From positions 124,001 to 188,000 of the forward strand of contig CAVQUF010000005.1 in assembly GCA_963716865.1 (NCBI GenBank): a stretch of 64,000 bases of DNA, in the 5' to 3' direction. The stretch is from AC-32 sp963716865 (GTDB taxonomy: Bacteria > Actinomycetota > Thermoleophilia > Gaiellales > Gaiellaceae). Each line of letters starts with the position of its first letter. The stretch's first letter is position 1. Shown here piece after piece: positions 42,210 to 50,925 of the stretch. The notes under the pieces are model-generated. The model was given only the letters and a program-made list of their open reading frames with translations. It did not search any database and was not told where the DNA came from. The translations under genes and the position numbers were made by a program.

Positions 42210-44472
42210 TGCGCGTGCGAGGACGGTGGTGCTCTCAGCGGTCGCCGGGTGGCTGATCGCGTGGAACTGGCTGCGGCTCGAGACGGGCCCGAGCCTCTGG
42301 CAGGCGGCCCTGGTGATCGTCCTGGCGATCGCGCCGGCGCTCGTCGGCGGCCTGGTCGCCCGCCTTGTCGCCTCGCTGGCCGCGTTCGCCGTCGTCGCAG
42401 GAATGGCCTTCCACCTCGGCCTCGGCTGGCACGAGCCCGGGCGGCTGCTCTCACGGTCGTGGGAGGGATTCCTGGAGTTCTACGACGTGCGCCTGCCGTT
42501 CGACGGGGCGTTCCATCCGCACATGCACGGGATGATCATGCTGGCGGCGTTCGCGTTCACGCTCGCGGCGGCTCTTGCTGTTGCCGCGCGCCGCCCGGGC
42601 CTCGCGGCCCTCGCGCTCCTGGTGGGCGCGGGCTGGCCCGCGACGCTGCTCGCCGGCCACGGCCTGCTGCGCGGGGCGGCGATCCTGCTCGGCCTGCTCG
42701 CTCTTCTGGTCGGTCTGCGCGACCGGCCGCGCAGGCTCGGCTACGCGCCGGCCGCGGGGGCGCTCGTCGTCCTGATCGGCCTGCTCGCCTCGACCTCGCC
42801 CGCGCTCGCCAAGCACGCCTTCCTGAACTGGCAGACGTGGGACCTGACAAGGCACCAGACGAAGCCGGTGGCGGTCTCGTACGTGTGGGACTCCCGGTAC
42901 GACGGCCTCACCTTCCCGCGCAAGCGGACGACCGTGCTCGAGATCCAGGCGTCTCCGACCCCTCACTACTGGCGGACGACGGTGCTGAGCTCGGTCATCC
43001 ACGGGTACTGGGAGGAGGATCCGGTGACCGGCTCCTGGCGGACGGGGAAGGGAGCCTTCGACGAGTCCGGGCTCGTGCCGTCGCTCAAGGGCAGGTCGGC
43101 GAGCGTCGTGAAGCAGCAGGTCACGGTCGAGGGGCTCGCGGACGAGCGCCTGACCGGGGCCAGCGTGCCGTACGAGTTCGACACGAGCCCGGATCTCGGC
43201 GTCGTCTCGTACGACCCTTCCGGCACGGCGCGGGCGGCGCGGATCCTGCAGCGGGGAGAGACCTACGACGTCACGAGCTACGAGCTCAAGCCGACTCCCG
43301 AGCAGCTCGCCCGCTCGAAGGCGATCTACCCGCCGGTGATCAGCGTCAGGCGCAAGTACCTCGAGGTCGAGCAGGGCGTCTTCCTGCCGCCGTTCGGGAC
43401 ACCGGGGCGCTGGCAGACCGTCGACGAGATGTTCGACTCGTACATCCGCGGGGCGCTGATCGACCCGTACCGGCCGCTCGAGCAGCGCGCCCGGAGCATC
43501 GCGGGCGGCGCGAAGAGCCCGTACGCGGCCGCGGTCGCGCTCGAGCGCTGGTTCCGCACGGGCGGCGGCTTCACCTACGACCAGCACCCGCCGAGGCCCG
43601 CGCCGGGCGTGCCCGCGCTCGTGGACTTCGTGACCCGCACGCACAAGGGCTACTGCCAGCACTTCGCCGGCGCGATGGCGCTGATGCTGCGGTACCTCGG
43701 GATCCCGGCTCGCGTCGCCGCCGGCTTCAACAGCGGCTCGTTCGACAGCAAGACCGGGCAGTGGACCGTGACCGACCACGACGCGCACACGTGGGTCGAG
43801 GTCTGGTTCCGCGGCTGGGGCTGGCTGCCGTTCGACCCGACGCCGAGCCGCGGCGGGCCGGCCGGGGCCTACTCGAGCTCGTCGCAGCACTTCGACGCCG
43901 CCGTGGCCGCGCTCGTGCTCGCGGGCAAGGACGGCCTGAAGTCGTTCGCCAAGCACCGCTCGCAGCTCGGCTTCGCGGTCCGCTCGGCGAGAGGGCCCGA
44001 CGTTCTGACGCCCGCCACGATCCCGACGTCGCAGAAGCGCGGCTGGCGCGCACCGGGGATCCTCGGCCTGCTCCTGCTCGTGCTCGTGTGCTTCACGGTT
44101 GCGATCGCGATCGCGAAGACGCTCCTTCGACGGGGGCGCTACCTCACCAGGAACCCGCGACGGCTCGCCGCGGCCTGCAGGAAGGAGCTCCGCGACATCC
44201 TCCGCGACCAGCAGGTCGCCGTTCCCGCGAGCGCCACACTCTCCGAGCTGACCAGGCTCGTCGAGCTCGAGCTCGGCGTGAAGGCGGGGAGCTGCGGCGC
44301 GCACGCGACCGTCGCGCGCTTCGGGCCGGCCGCGGGCGCACACGAGGCAGCCGAGGAGCTCCGGCGGGACCTGCGCGCGCTCCGCCGCGGGATTCGCTCG
44401 CAGCTGACGAGGCTCGAGCGCCTGCGCGGGCTGCTCTCGCTCCGCTCGCTCGGGCTGGCGGGCTCGAGATGA
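42202..44472 (+). CDS. TgpA-like membrane protein with transglutaminase domain
   Basis: About 756 residues. TTG 42202 follows GAGGAGGG at a good spacing; GTG 42184 is the alternative. Six or so helices fill the first 200 residues, then an extracytoplasmic region with the transglutaminase-like triad Cys485 (GYCQHFAGAM), His529 (DAHTWVEVW) and Asp545 (PFDPTPS), then another helix (GLLLLVLVCFTVAIAIA) and a cytoplasmic tail. It may cross-link or hydrolyse proteins outside the membrane. Partner of the MoxR and DUF58 proteins. Confidence 0.87.
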   Translation: MVSARARTVVLSAVAGWLIAWNWLRLETGPSLWQAALVIVLAIAPALVGGLVARLVASLAAFAVVAGMAFHLGLGWHEPGRLLSRSWEGFLEFYDVRLPFDGAFHPHMHGMIMLAAFAFTLAAALAVAARRPGLAALALLVGAGWPATLLAGHGLLRGAAILLGLLALLVGLRDRPRRLGYAPAAGALVVLIGLLASTSPALAKHAFLNWQTWDLTRHQTKPVAVSYVWDSRYDGLTFPRKRTTVLEIQASPTPHYWRTTVLSSVIHGYWEEDPVTGSWRTGKGAFDESGLVPSLKGRSASVVKQQVTVEGLADERLTGASVPYEFDTSPDLGVVSYDPSGTARAARILQRGETYDVTSYELKPTPEQLARSKAIYPPVISVRRKYLEVEQGVFLPPFGTPGRWQTVDEMFDSYIRGALIDPYRPLEQRARSIAGGAKSPYAAAVALERWFRTGGGFTYDQHPPRPAPGVPALVDFVTRTHKGYCQHFAGAMALMLRYLGIPARVAAGFNSGSFDSKTGQWTVTDHDAHTWVEVWFRGWGWLPFDPTPSRGGPAGAYSSSSQHFDAAVAALVLAGKDGLKSFAKHRSQLGFAVRSARGPDVLTPATIPTSQKRGWRAPGILGLLLLVLVCFTVAIAIAKTLLRRGRYLTRNPRRLAAACRKELRDILRDQQVAVPASATLSELTRLVELELGVKAGSCGAHATVARFGPAAGAHEAAEELRRDLRALRRGIRSQLTRLERLRGLLSLRSLGLAGSR

Positions 44473-44819
44473 GCGACACCTTCGATCTCTTCCAGCAGGG
44501 CCGCAGCCACCTCCGCGAGGGCATGGCGGCGCAGGCGACGGTCGCGCTCGAGAAGGCGAAGGCCCGCGAGCCCGAGAAGGCGTCGATCCGGGAGGCGCTC
44601 GGCATCGCGTACTTCCGCATCCACCGGTACGCCGAGGCCGAGTCGGAGTTCCGCAAGGTGCTGGAGCTGGCGCCGGTCGACGACTACGCGCACTACGCGC
44701 TCGGCCGTTGCCTCGAGAAGCAGGGCCGGACGTCGGAGGCGAACGGCCACTACAAGCTCGCGAGCTCGCTGAGGCCGGGCAGTCCGGCATACGAGGCCCG
44801 GATTCGGGACCTGGAGTGA
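44469..44819 (+). CDS. Tetratricopeptide-repeat protein
   Basis: 116 residues with about three TPR units: RSHLREGMAAQATVALEKAK, REALGIAYFRIHRYAEAESE, and YALGRCLEKQGRTSEANGHYK. TPRs mediate protein contacts, so it may scaffold the MoxR-DUF58-transglutaminase set, whose last gene it overlaps by 4 bases (ATGA). No signal peptide. Confidence 0.85.
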   Translation: MSDTFDLFQQGRSHLREGMAAQATVALEKAKAREPEKASIREALGIAYFRIHRYAEAESEFRKVLELAPVDDYAHYALGRCLEKQGRTSEANGHYKLASSLRPGSPAYEARIRDLE

Positions 44820-44853
44820 CCGGCCCGGGAACCGGCGGCGTACTCCACCTGAG

Positions 44854-45318
44854 ATGAGGCGCGCCTTCTCTGCGGTTCCGCTGATAGCCGCTGCAAGTCT
44901 CGCGGCTGGCTGTCACAGCTCGGGCGGCAAGAGCGGAACATCAAGCGTGGGAGTCAGCATCCCGGTGTCGGTGGGCCACGAGAACAGGGCTGTAGCAGGC
45001 GTCCTCGAGTCGACCGCGGGGGGAGCTCCGAGCCTCTTCCCGCACCGCGTCGGGACCAGGACCTGCGTCATCCCCGAGGGTGGCCCGGCGGGACTCCGGA
45101 TCAAGGGTGTCTGCTCGGCCCGGGCGAGCGTCAGAGGGGGCCGCTACGCGGGCCAGACCATCGTGGTTCTGAGGGAGGTGTGGCCCTGGCGCTCCTTCCA
45201 TGCCGACGGTTCCGGGCGACGACCGCAGCACCACAGCTGGCGCTTCGTCGTGCTTTCCTCGGGCCGCGTGATCGCGGTTGGCCAGAGCGGTGACTTCCCG
45301 CCCCAGTATGCGAGGTGA
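44854..45318 (+). CDS. Small secreted lipoprotein
   Basis: 154 residues with a lipoprotein signal: hydrophobic h-region and lipobox LAAGC (Cys20). The mature part has two further cysteines (RTCVIP and GVCSAR), which could form a disulphide, and a C-terminal sequence RRPQHHSWRFVVLSSGRVIAV. No family recognised. It lies 34 bases after the TPR gene. Confidence 0.65.
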   Translation: MRRAFSAVPLIAAASLAAGCHSSGGKSGTSSVGVSIPVSVGHENRAVAGVLESTAGGAPSLFPHRVGTRTCVIPEGGPAGLRIKGVCSARASVRGGRYAGQTIVVLREVWPWRSFHADGSGRRPQHHSWRFVVLSSGRVIAVGQSGDFPPQYAR

Positions 45319-45552
45319 CGGTGCGGAGGTCCAGCCGCCCCCGAGCCTCGGTTGCGACGCACGAAATGACGAGTGGCTGAAGATCGTTCCCGATCGGGCC
45401 ACCTCCGACCCGACGTAGGCGCAGCGACTCGCCGCCGGAGCCGGGCTTTGCCTGGCGGGAGGCTCACAAACACACGAGGCGGTGGCAATGCGATCTCAGG
45501 AGGCGGCTCCTGAAACGTCTGCAACACGCCTTCGCTCGCAAGGAGGGGGCCG

Positions 45553-45580
45553 CACGGGGGAACCAGGGGTTTCCCCCGTG
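45553..45580. terminator. Stem-loop after the GspE-like gene
   Basis: CACGGGGGAA (45553-45562) pairs perfectly with TTCCCCCGTG (45571-45580), loop 8. It starts 4 bases beyond the stop of the minus-strand ATPase gene and could also stop transcripts from the lipoprotein gene. No T tract. The rest of 45319-45552 shows nothing recognisable. Confidence 0.55.
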
Positions 45581-45584
45581 ATCT

Positions 45585-47279
45585 CTAGGCGAGCCGCTCG
45601 CCGGCGACGCGGTGGATCTCGTCGAGGGACGAGATGCCCTCGACGCAGAGGCGGACGCCGTCCTGGTGCAGCGTGGTCATGCCGTTCCGAACCGCCGCCT
45701 CGTGGATCTCGTCGGTCGTGGCTTCGAGCAGCCGCCTGATCTCGCCGGTCACCGGCATCACCTCGTAGAGCGCGACACGGCCGCGGAAGCCCGCGTTGCC
45801 GCAGCGCCCGCAGCCCTTCGGCCGGTGGAGGAAGACCTTCCCTTTCTGCTCCATCAGGCCCAGCTCCTGAAGCTCCTCGTCGCCGGGCCAGTACGCCTCC
45901 CGGCAGTCCGTGCAGAGACGGCGCGCCAGACGCTGCGCCACGACGCAGTTGACCGAGCTCGCGAGCAGCCCGGGCTCGACGCCCATGTCCTTCAGGCGGG
46001 CGATCGAGCTCGCCGCGTTGTGCGCGTGCACCGTGCTGAGGACGAGGTGGCCGGTCATGCCCGCCTGCATGGCGATGCGCGCGGTCTCCTCGTCACGGAT
46101 CTCTCCGACGAGGAGCACGTCCGGGTCGCTGCGGAGGATCGTCCGCAGGCCGCGGGAGAACGTGAGGCCGCTCTTCACCGAGATCTCGACCTGGTTGATG
46201 CCCGGGATCTGGTACTCGACCGGGTCCTCGATCGTCATCAGCACCCGCCCGGGGTCGTTGAGCATGTGCAGGGCCGTGTAGAGCGTCGTCGTCTTGCCGC
46301 TGCCGGTCGGCCCGCAGACGATCACGGTGCCGTACGGCTGGCGGATCGCCTGCTCGAACTGCTCGCGCGCGGCGGGCGTCATCCCGAGCTCGGCCAGGTC
46401 GGGCTTGCTGACCGCGCGGTGGAGGATGCGGAGCACGACCTGCTCGCCGTGGGTGGTGGGGAGCACCGCGATCCGCAGGTCGAGCGGCTCGCCGCCGAAC
46501 CGGACCGACACGCGCCCGTCCTGCGGTGCACGCCGCTCCGCGATATCGAGCTGGCCCATGATCTTGAGACGCGTCACGACGGCCGGCTGCATCGGCTTCG
46601 GGATCGTGGCGACCGGGCGTGTGACGCCGTCGATCCGCGCGCGCACGACCATCTCCTCCTCCTGCGGCTCGAAGTGGATGTCGGAGGCGCCGTCCTCGAT
46701 CGCCTGCGCCATCGTCGTGTGGACGAGCTTCACCGCGGGGCTCTCGCCCCCGGCCTCGGAGATCTCCTCGCGCTGGGCCGCGCGCTCGAACTCGGCGTCC
46801 TCGACGGTCTCCTCCTCCTGCTCGACCTCGATCTGCGTCCGGTAGAGGGTCTTGATCGCGCGCTCGAGGTCGGCCGGCTCGGAGACGGCGAGCCGCACGT
46901 TGTGGCCGAGCGCCAGGCGCAGGTCGTCGGCGCGGCCGACGTCCGTGGGGTCGGCGACGGCGACGAGCAGGAGGTCGTCGGCGAGGAAGCGCACCGGGAC
47001 GGCCTGGTAGCGGAACGCGAGCTCCTTCTGCAGAAGGGTCGCCGCGTCGCGGTCGGGCTGCGTCTCGGAGAGGTCGACGTACTCGAGCCCGAACTGGTCG
47101 GCGAGCGCTCTTGCAAGATCCGCGCTCGTCACCCAGCTGTGGCCGACCGCGATCTCGCCGAGCCGGCGGCCGGTCAAGCGTTGCTCCTCGAAGGCCTGCT
47201 TGACCTGCTCGACGGTCAGCAGCCCCCGGTTGATCAGCAGGGAGCCCAGGTGCTGCCAGGGAAGGTGGGCCGCTTCCAC
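45585..47279 (-). CDS. Type IV pilus / type II secretion assembly ATPase (PilB/GspE family)
   Basis: 564 residues from GTG. An N-terminal MshEN/GspE-N domain (8-145) is followed by an acidic linker (EVEQEEETVEDAEFE), then the ATPase: Walker A GPTGSGKTT (323-331), the Asp box IEDPVEYQIPGINQ, Walker B VLLVGEIRDEETA and His box GHLVLSTVHAHN. A zinc site CTDC...CGRC follows. It drives pilin polymerisation or secretion at the inner membrane. No pilC, pilin or pilT gene is near, so the partners must be elsewhere. Confidence 0.9.
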   Translation of the reverse strand: MEAAHLPWQHLGSLLINRGLLTVEQVKQAFEEQRLTGRRLGEIAVGHSWVTSADLARALADQFGLEYVDLSETQPDRDAATLLQKELAFRYQAVPVRFLADDLLLVAVADPTDVGRADDLRLALGHNVRLAVSEPADLERAIKTLYRTQIEVEQEEETVEDAEFERAAQREEISEAGGESPAVKLVHTTMAQAIEDGASDIHFEPQEEEMVVRARIDGVTRPVATIPKPMQPAVVTRLKIMGQLDIAERRAPQDGRVSVRFGGEPLDLRIAVLPTTHGEQVVLRILHRAVSKPDLAELGMTPAAREQFEQAIRQPYGTVIVCGPTGSGKTTTLYTALHMLNDPGRVLMTIEDPVEYQIPGINQVEISVKSGLTFSRGLRTILRSDPDVLLVGEIRDEETARIAMQAGMTGHLVLSTVHAHNAASSIARLKDMGVEPGLLASSVNCVVAQRLARRLCTDCREAYWPGDEELQELGLMEQKGKVFLHRPKGCGRCGNAGFRGRVALYEVMPVTGEIRRLLEATTDEIHEAAVRNGMTTLHQDGVRLCVEGISSLDEIHRVAGERLA

Positions 47280-47309
47280 GGGGGCTATATCGTCGTTTCG
47301 GCGCGGAAC

Positions 47310-47759
47310 ATGAAGGCGGTGGTGCAGCGAGTCTCCGGCGCGCGCGTGCGCGTGCGCGACGAGGTGGCGGGCGAGATCGGGCCCGGGCTGTGCGTGCTGC
47401 TCGGGGTCGCGCGCGGCGACGACGAGCCCTCGGCCGCGCGCCTGGCCGCGAAGGTGGCACGGCTGCGGGTCTTCGAGAACGAGGAGGGCCGATTCGACCG
47501 GTCGCTGCTCGACATCGGCGGCGAGGCGCTCGTCGTGAGCCAGTTCACGCTCATCGCAGATACCGCGAAGGGGAATCGCCCGAGCTTCTCCGAGGCCGCA
47601 CCGCCGGAGGTGGCGGAGCCGCTCTACGAGCGCTTCTGCACGAAGCTTCGCGAGCTGGGCGTCGAGGTGGCGACCGGCGTGTTCGGCGCGCGAATGGCGC
47701 TCGAGCTCGTGAACGACGGGCCCGTCACGATCGTGCTCGATGCTCCCGAGCCGCGCTGA
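47310..47759 (+). CDS. dtd: D-aminoacyl-tRNA deacylase
   Basis: 149 residues. SQFTLIADTAKGNRPSF (77-93) and the Gly137-cisPro138 motif NDGPVT are the two conserved DTD blocks that form the active site at the dimer interface. It removes D-amino acids (and glycine from mischarged tRNA-Ala), a useful function in an organism that appears to metabolise D-glutamate. ATG is 30 bases from the divergent ATPase start. Confidence 0.93.
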   Translation: MKAVVQRVSGARVRVRDEVAGEIGPGLCVLLGVARGDDEPSAARLAAKVARLRVFENEEGRFDRSLLDIGGEALVVSQFTLIADTAKGNRPSFSEAAPPEVAEPLYERFCTKLRELGVEVATGVFGARMALELVNDGPVTIVLDAPEPR

Positions 47760-48082
47760 TGGCGCTGACGGTCTCGATCATCGCCGCGCTCTTCCTGCCC
47801 TGGCCGTTGAACCTGCTCTCGGTGCTCACCGGGCTGACGATCGAGGCGGTCGAGATCACCTGGGGCCTCCGGCTGGCCCGGAAGTGGCGGCCGCGGACCG
47901 GAGCCGAGGCGATGATCGGGCAGGAGGCCGAGGTCGTCGCCGCCTGCCACCCGGCCGGAAAGGTCCGCGTCCAGGGCGAGCTCTGGGACGCGCGCTGCGA
48001 CGAGGGAGCGGACGTGGGCGAGAGCGTGCGCATCGAGAGCCTGGAAGGCCTGACCCTCGTCGTGTCCCGATCTGGCGCGTAG
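47759..48082 (+). CDS. NfeD-like membrane protein with C-terminal OB-fold
   Basis: 107 residues: one hydrophobic segment (IIAALFLPWPLNLLSVLTGLTI) and a small OB-fold, IGQEAEVVAACHPAGKVRVQGELWDARC, with the closing VGESVRIESLEGLTLVV. This is the short NfeD form without the protease domain; partners are usually flotillin-like (SPFH) proteins, not encoded here. ATG overlaps the dtd stop (TGATG). Confidence 0.8.
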   Translation: MALTVSIIAALFLPWPLNLLSVLTGLTIEAVEITWGLRLARKWRPRTGAEAMIGQEAEVVAACHPAGKVRVQGELWDARCDEGADVGESVRIESLEGLTLVVSRSGA

Positions 48083-48083
48083 A

Positions 48084-50057
48084 TCAGCTTCCGGGCGGCT
48101 TGATCTCCTCGAGCTCGCGCGGCAGCGGGCGCGAGTGGACGAGGACGAGCGTCCTCGTCGGGCGCGTGAGCGCGACGTAGAGCTCGCGGAGGCCCTGGCC
48201 CTCGACCGCCTCCTCGACGATCAGCGCGGGCTCGACCACGATCACGTGGTCGAACTCCATGCCCTTGGCCTCGCGCGGCGTGAGCACCGAGATCCGGGAC
48301 TCGTCGAAGAGCGACCCCGCGGCCGCCTCCGGGTCGCCGCGCAGCGAGGCGGGCGCGATCAGCGCCAGCAGGCCCCCGTCCCCGGACAGCCGCGCGGCCT
48401 CGTCGTAGGCGGCCGCGAGCGGCGGATCGCGGTGGACGATGCGCGGCGGCTCGGCCCCGACGCGATAGGCGAGAGGCGGCTCGACGTCCGGCGCGATCCT
48501 CGCCAGCAGCGGGAGCGCGAGCGCCATGATCTCGCGCGGGACGCGGTAGGCGTGGCGGAGCTCCTCGACCTGCGCGCGCTCGCCCGAAGGCAGGTACGGG
48601 AGGAGCTCGTCCCAGCGGTCGTAGGCGATCGGCCCCGTCGCCTGGGCGATGTCGCCGAGGATCGTGAACGCGCCCGCGGCCCGGCGGGCGATCATCCGCA
48701 GCTGCATCGGGGTGAGGTCCTGCGCCTCGTCGACGATCACGTGCCCGAAGCGCGTGGGCGGGCCGTCGAGCAGCGCCCGGGCCTCGTCGATGAGCGGCAG
48801 GTCGGATTCGCTCCAGCCGCTCCGCGCCCGGCGGAGGAGCGCCTGCTCGTCCCCATCGAGGATGCCGGCCGCGGCCTCCTTCAGGCGCTCGGGCGAGCCC
48901 AGGAGCCGCCGGACGACCTGCTCCGGCTTCGGCGCCGGCCAGACGTGGTCGAGAAACCGGTTCATCCGCCCGTCGCGCCGGAGTGCGCGCTCGATCTCGT
49001 CGAACGCCCGGAACGCCTGGCCGCCGAGCCGCGCCCCGTAGTCCTCGTAGAACCGGCGCAGGACGTTCATCCGGAACCGCTCCCGCGCCGCGGCCGAGAG
49101 GCCGAGCTCCGCGCGCGCCTCGGCGAGCAGCTCGGCGACCTCGTCGGCCTCGACGCCCACGAAGCGGCCCTCGAGCCGGACGACGAGCTCCTCGGGCTCA
49201 CCCTCCGAGCCCAGCTCGACCGCCCGCCGGACGACGTCGCCGAGGCGCAGGCTCGCCTTCAGCTGCTGCACCTCGAGGGCGTCTGCGCGTGTGACCTCGG
49301 CGCCGTCGACGAGCTCGCCGATCGCGCGCTGGTCGACGCTGTCCTCGCCGAGGGTGGGGAGGACGTGCGACACGTACTCCATGAACGCCGGGTTCGGGCC
49401 GACGACGAGCACGCGGCGGATGTCTCCCCGATGCGCATATAGGAGGTACGACGCCCGGTGCAGGCCGACCGCGGTCTTTCCCGTTCCCGGCCCGCCCTGC
49501 ACCACGAGGGGCGGCTCGGGCTCGCGCGCGATCAGGTGGTACTGGTCGGCCTGGATCGTCGCGACGATGTCGCGCATGCGGGCGTCGCGGGCGCGCTCGA
49601 GCTCCTCGAGCAGGAAGTCGTCCACGGCCGCAGCCGCGTCGGCGAGCGAGCCGTCGAGCGACTCGTCGCTGATGCCGGTGAGCGTCCGGCCCCGGGCGCG
49701 GAAGCGGCGCCGCAGGGTCACGCCGTGCGGCTCGGCGGGCGTCGCGGTGTAGAACGGCCGCGCCGCCGGCGCCTGCCAGTTGACGATCAGGGCGCCCTGG
49801 TCGTCGTCGTGCACCCAGCGGCGGCCCACGTAGATCGGATCGGCTGACTCCTCGGAGTCGATCCGGCCAAAGCAGAGGCCGCGCTCGGCGTCCTCGAAGG
49901 TGCGGAGGCGCGTGGTCGCCCAGGTCTCGATCGCCTCGGCGGCGACCTCGGTCGCGGCGGCGCCGGACGTACGCAGCAACGCCTCACGCATGCGGTCGAG
50001 GCAGTCGTAGGCCTGGTCGACGTACGCCTGCTCGGCGAGGAGGTCCGGGTGGGCCAT
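48084..50057 (-). CDS. HelD-like UvrD/Rep superfamily helicase
   Basis: 657 residues. Walker A GGPGTGKT at 188-195, Walker B in HVIVDEAQDLTPMQLR, then GDIAQATGP and late motifs including REAKGMEFDHVIVV and ELYVALTRPTRTL. The N-terminal coiled-coil arm (1-60) and the region before motif I match HelD, an RNA polymerase recycling ATPase of Gram-positive bacteria that removes stalled polymerase from DNA, more than DNA-repair UvrD. The gene ends one base from the convergent NfeD gene and starts 58 bases from the divergent PadR gene. Confidence 0.85.
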   Translation of the reverse strand: MAHPDLLAEQAYVDQAYDCLDRMREALLRTSGAAATEVAAEAIETWATTRLRTFEDAERGLCFGRIDSEESADPIYVGRRWVHDDDQGALIVNWQAPAARPFYTATPAEPHGVTLRRRFRARGRTLTGISDESLDGSLADAAAAVDDFLLEELERARDARMRDIVATIQADQYHLIAREPEPPLVVQGGPGTGKTAVGLHRASYLLYAHRGDIRRVLVVGPNPAFMEYVSHVLPTLGEDSVDQRAIGELVDGAEVTRADALEVQQLKASLRLGDVVRRAVELGSEGEPEELVVRLEGRFVGVEADEVAELLAEARAELGLSAAARERFRMNVLRRFYEDYGARLGGQAFRAFDEIERALRRDGRMNRFLDHVWPAPKPEQVVRRLLGSPERLKEAAAGILDGDEQALLRRARSGWSESDLPLIDEARALLDGPPTRFGHVIVDEAQDLTPMQLRMIARRAAGAFTILGDIAQATGPIAYDRWDELLPYLPSGERAQVEELRHAYRVPREIMALALPLLARIAPDVEPPLAYRVGAEPPRIVHRDPPLAAAYDEAARLSGDGGLLALIAPASLRGDPEAAAGSLFDESRISVLTPREAKGMEFDHVIVVEPALIVEEAVEGQGLRELYVALTRPTRTLVLVHSRPLPRELEEIKPPGS

Positions 50058-50076
50058 CGCGCTCGGAGCCTACAAG

Positions 50077-50108
50077 TATGCGACAGACATATGTGTTTTA
50101 CCTATACT
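50077..50108 (+). promoter_or_regulatory. PadR promoter with dyad symmetry
   Basis: A -10 TATACT (50103-50108) has GCGACA 17 bases upstream (50080-50085). Transcription would start about 50115, beside the ATG at 50116, giving a leaderless mRNA. The palindrome ACATATGT (50087-50094) and the inverted repeat TATG-N7-CATA (50077-50091) lie across the spacer and are candidate PadR operators. The same bases precede the divergent helicase gene. Confidence 0.55.
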
Positions 50109-50115
50109 GACCGGA

Positions 50116-50583
50116 ATGAGGCACCGTGGCCGTTCACGAACCCGGAGCCGGCGGCTCGTCCGTCCGGGCCACTGGCACGTCCACGCGCGTGTCGAGCGCT
50201 TCGTCGAGCCCTCGCTGCTGCTGCTCCTCCGGGAGCGGCCGCTGCACGGGTACGAGCTCCTCGAGCGCATCCCCGAGCTGGCGGTGGAGGGCCGCGTCGA
50301 CATCGGGAACCTCTACCGGCTCCTGCGGGGACTGGAGGACGAGGGGCTTGTGAGCTCCGAGTGGAGCGCCGAGCTCCCCGGCCCGGCGAAGCGCACGTAC
50401 GAGCTGACCGACGAGGGCCGGCGCCTGCTCGACCGCTGGGCCGAGGCGCTCGGCCGTGCCCAGGAAACGATCGGAACATTTCTCGAGCGCTACGAGGCAT
50501 CGCTTGCGATGCCGACCTCAGGACGCGCGGGCTCGGCCCGTGCGTCCGTCCGAAGTGACCGGTCGAGCCCATCTGATGAATGA
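50116..50583 (+). CDS. PadR family transcriptional regulator
   Basis: 155 residues. The winged helix runs from about 30 to 105: SLLLLLRERPLHGYELLERI, then GNLYRLLRGLEDEGLVSSEW, then KRTYELTDEGRRLLDRWAE. A basic N-terminal arm and a Ser/Arg-rich tail flank it, and there is no long C-terminal dimerisation domain. PadR proteins repress their own operon and a small downstream gene, often for envelope stress or metabolite export. Here the downstream gene is the small His/Arg-rich protein. Confidence 0.88.
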   Translation: MRHRGRSRTRSRRLVRPGHWHVHARVERFVEPSLLLLLRERPLHGYELLERIPELAVEGRVDIGNLYRLLRGLEDEGLVSSEWSAELPGPAKRTYELTDEGRRLLDRWAEALGRAQETIGTFLERYEASLAMPTSGRAGSARASVRSDRSSPSDE

Positions 50584-50611
50584 GCATCCGCCGCGAGGAA
50601 GGGAGGTGAAC

Positions 50612-50797
50612 ATGCACCGTCACGGACACTTCCGCGGCCGCCCAGGCTTCCGCGGACACCGGCGCTTCCCCAGCCGCGAAGACTGGCTTCGCAAGCTGGA
50701 GGAGTACCAGCGCGATCTCGAGCAGGAGATCGCGGACGTCGCCGACGTCATCCGGCACCTGAAGGGCGACGAGCCCTCGCAGACCGGCACCGTCTGA
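50612..50797 (+). CDS. Small basic coiled-coil protein, DUF5320-like
   Basis: ATG 50612 has GGGAGGTGA just upstream and gives 61 residues; an ATG at 50576 overlapping padR is the alternative. A His/Arg/Gly-rich head (MHRHGHFRGRPGFRGHRRF) leads into a coiled coil (LRKLEEYQRDLEQEIADVADVI). Similar PadR-linked small proteins occur elsewhere without known function. The histidines could bind metal. Confidence 0.65.
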   Translation: MHRHGHFRGRPGFRGHRRFPSREDWLRKLEEYQRDLEQEIADVADVIRHLKGDEPSQTGTV

Positions 50798-50810
50798 TCC
50801 AGGGTTCAAG

Positions 50811-50830
50811 GGCCCCGCTGCGGCGGGGCC
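50811..50830 (+). terminator. Terminator after the padR unit
   Basis: GGCCCCGC (50811-50818) pairs with GCGGGGCC (50823-50830), loop TGCG. It follows the small coiled-coil gene by 13 bases. No T tract. Confidence 0.65.
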
Positions 50831-50849
50831 TCTCGCCCCGGTGCGGTGC

Positions 50850-50855
50850 TATCCT
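50850..50855 (+). promoter_or_regulatory. Possible -10 of the rimP-nusA-infB operon
   Basis: TATCCT is the only -10-like hexamer between the two stem-loops; no good -35 is seen. The start of rimP lies 15 bases after the second terminator, so the promoter must be upstream of that terminator. Confidence 0.35.
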
Positions 50856-50885
50856 TTCCGAACCACATTTCACCGGCTTTTGGGG

Positions 50886-50911
50886 AAATGGGCGCGAGGC
50901 GCCCATTTTTT
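50886..50911 (+). terminator. Intrinsic terminator in the rimP-nusA leader (candidate attenuator)
   Basis: ATGGGCGC (50888-50895) pairs with GCGCCCAT (50899-50906), extended by two A-T pairs, loop GAG, followed by six T. This is the only hairpin with a T tract in the window. It ends 14 bases before the rimP start. An alternative pairing (CATTTC 50866-50871 with GAAATG 50885-50890) would break its 5' arm. Confidence 0.78.
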
Positions 50912-50925
50912 GTGAGGAGCACGAA

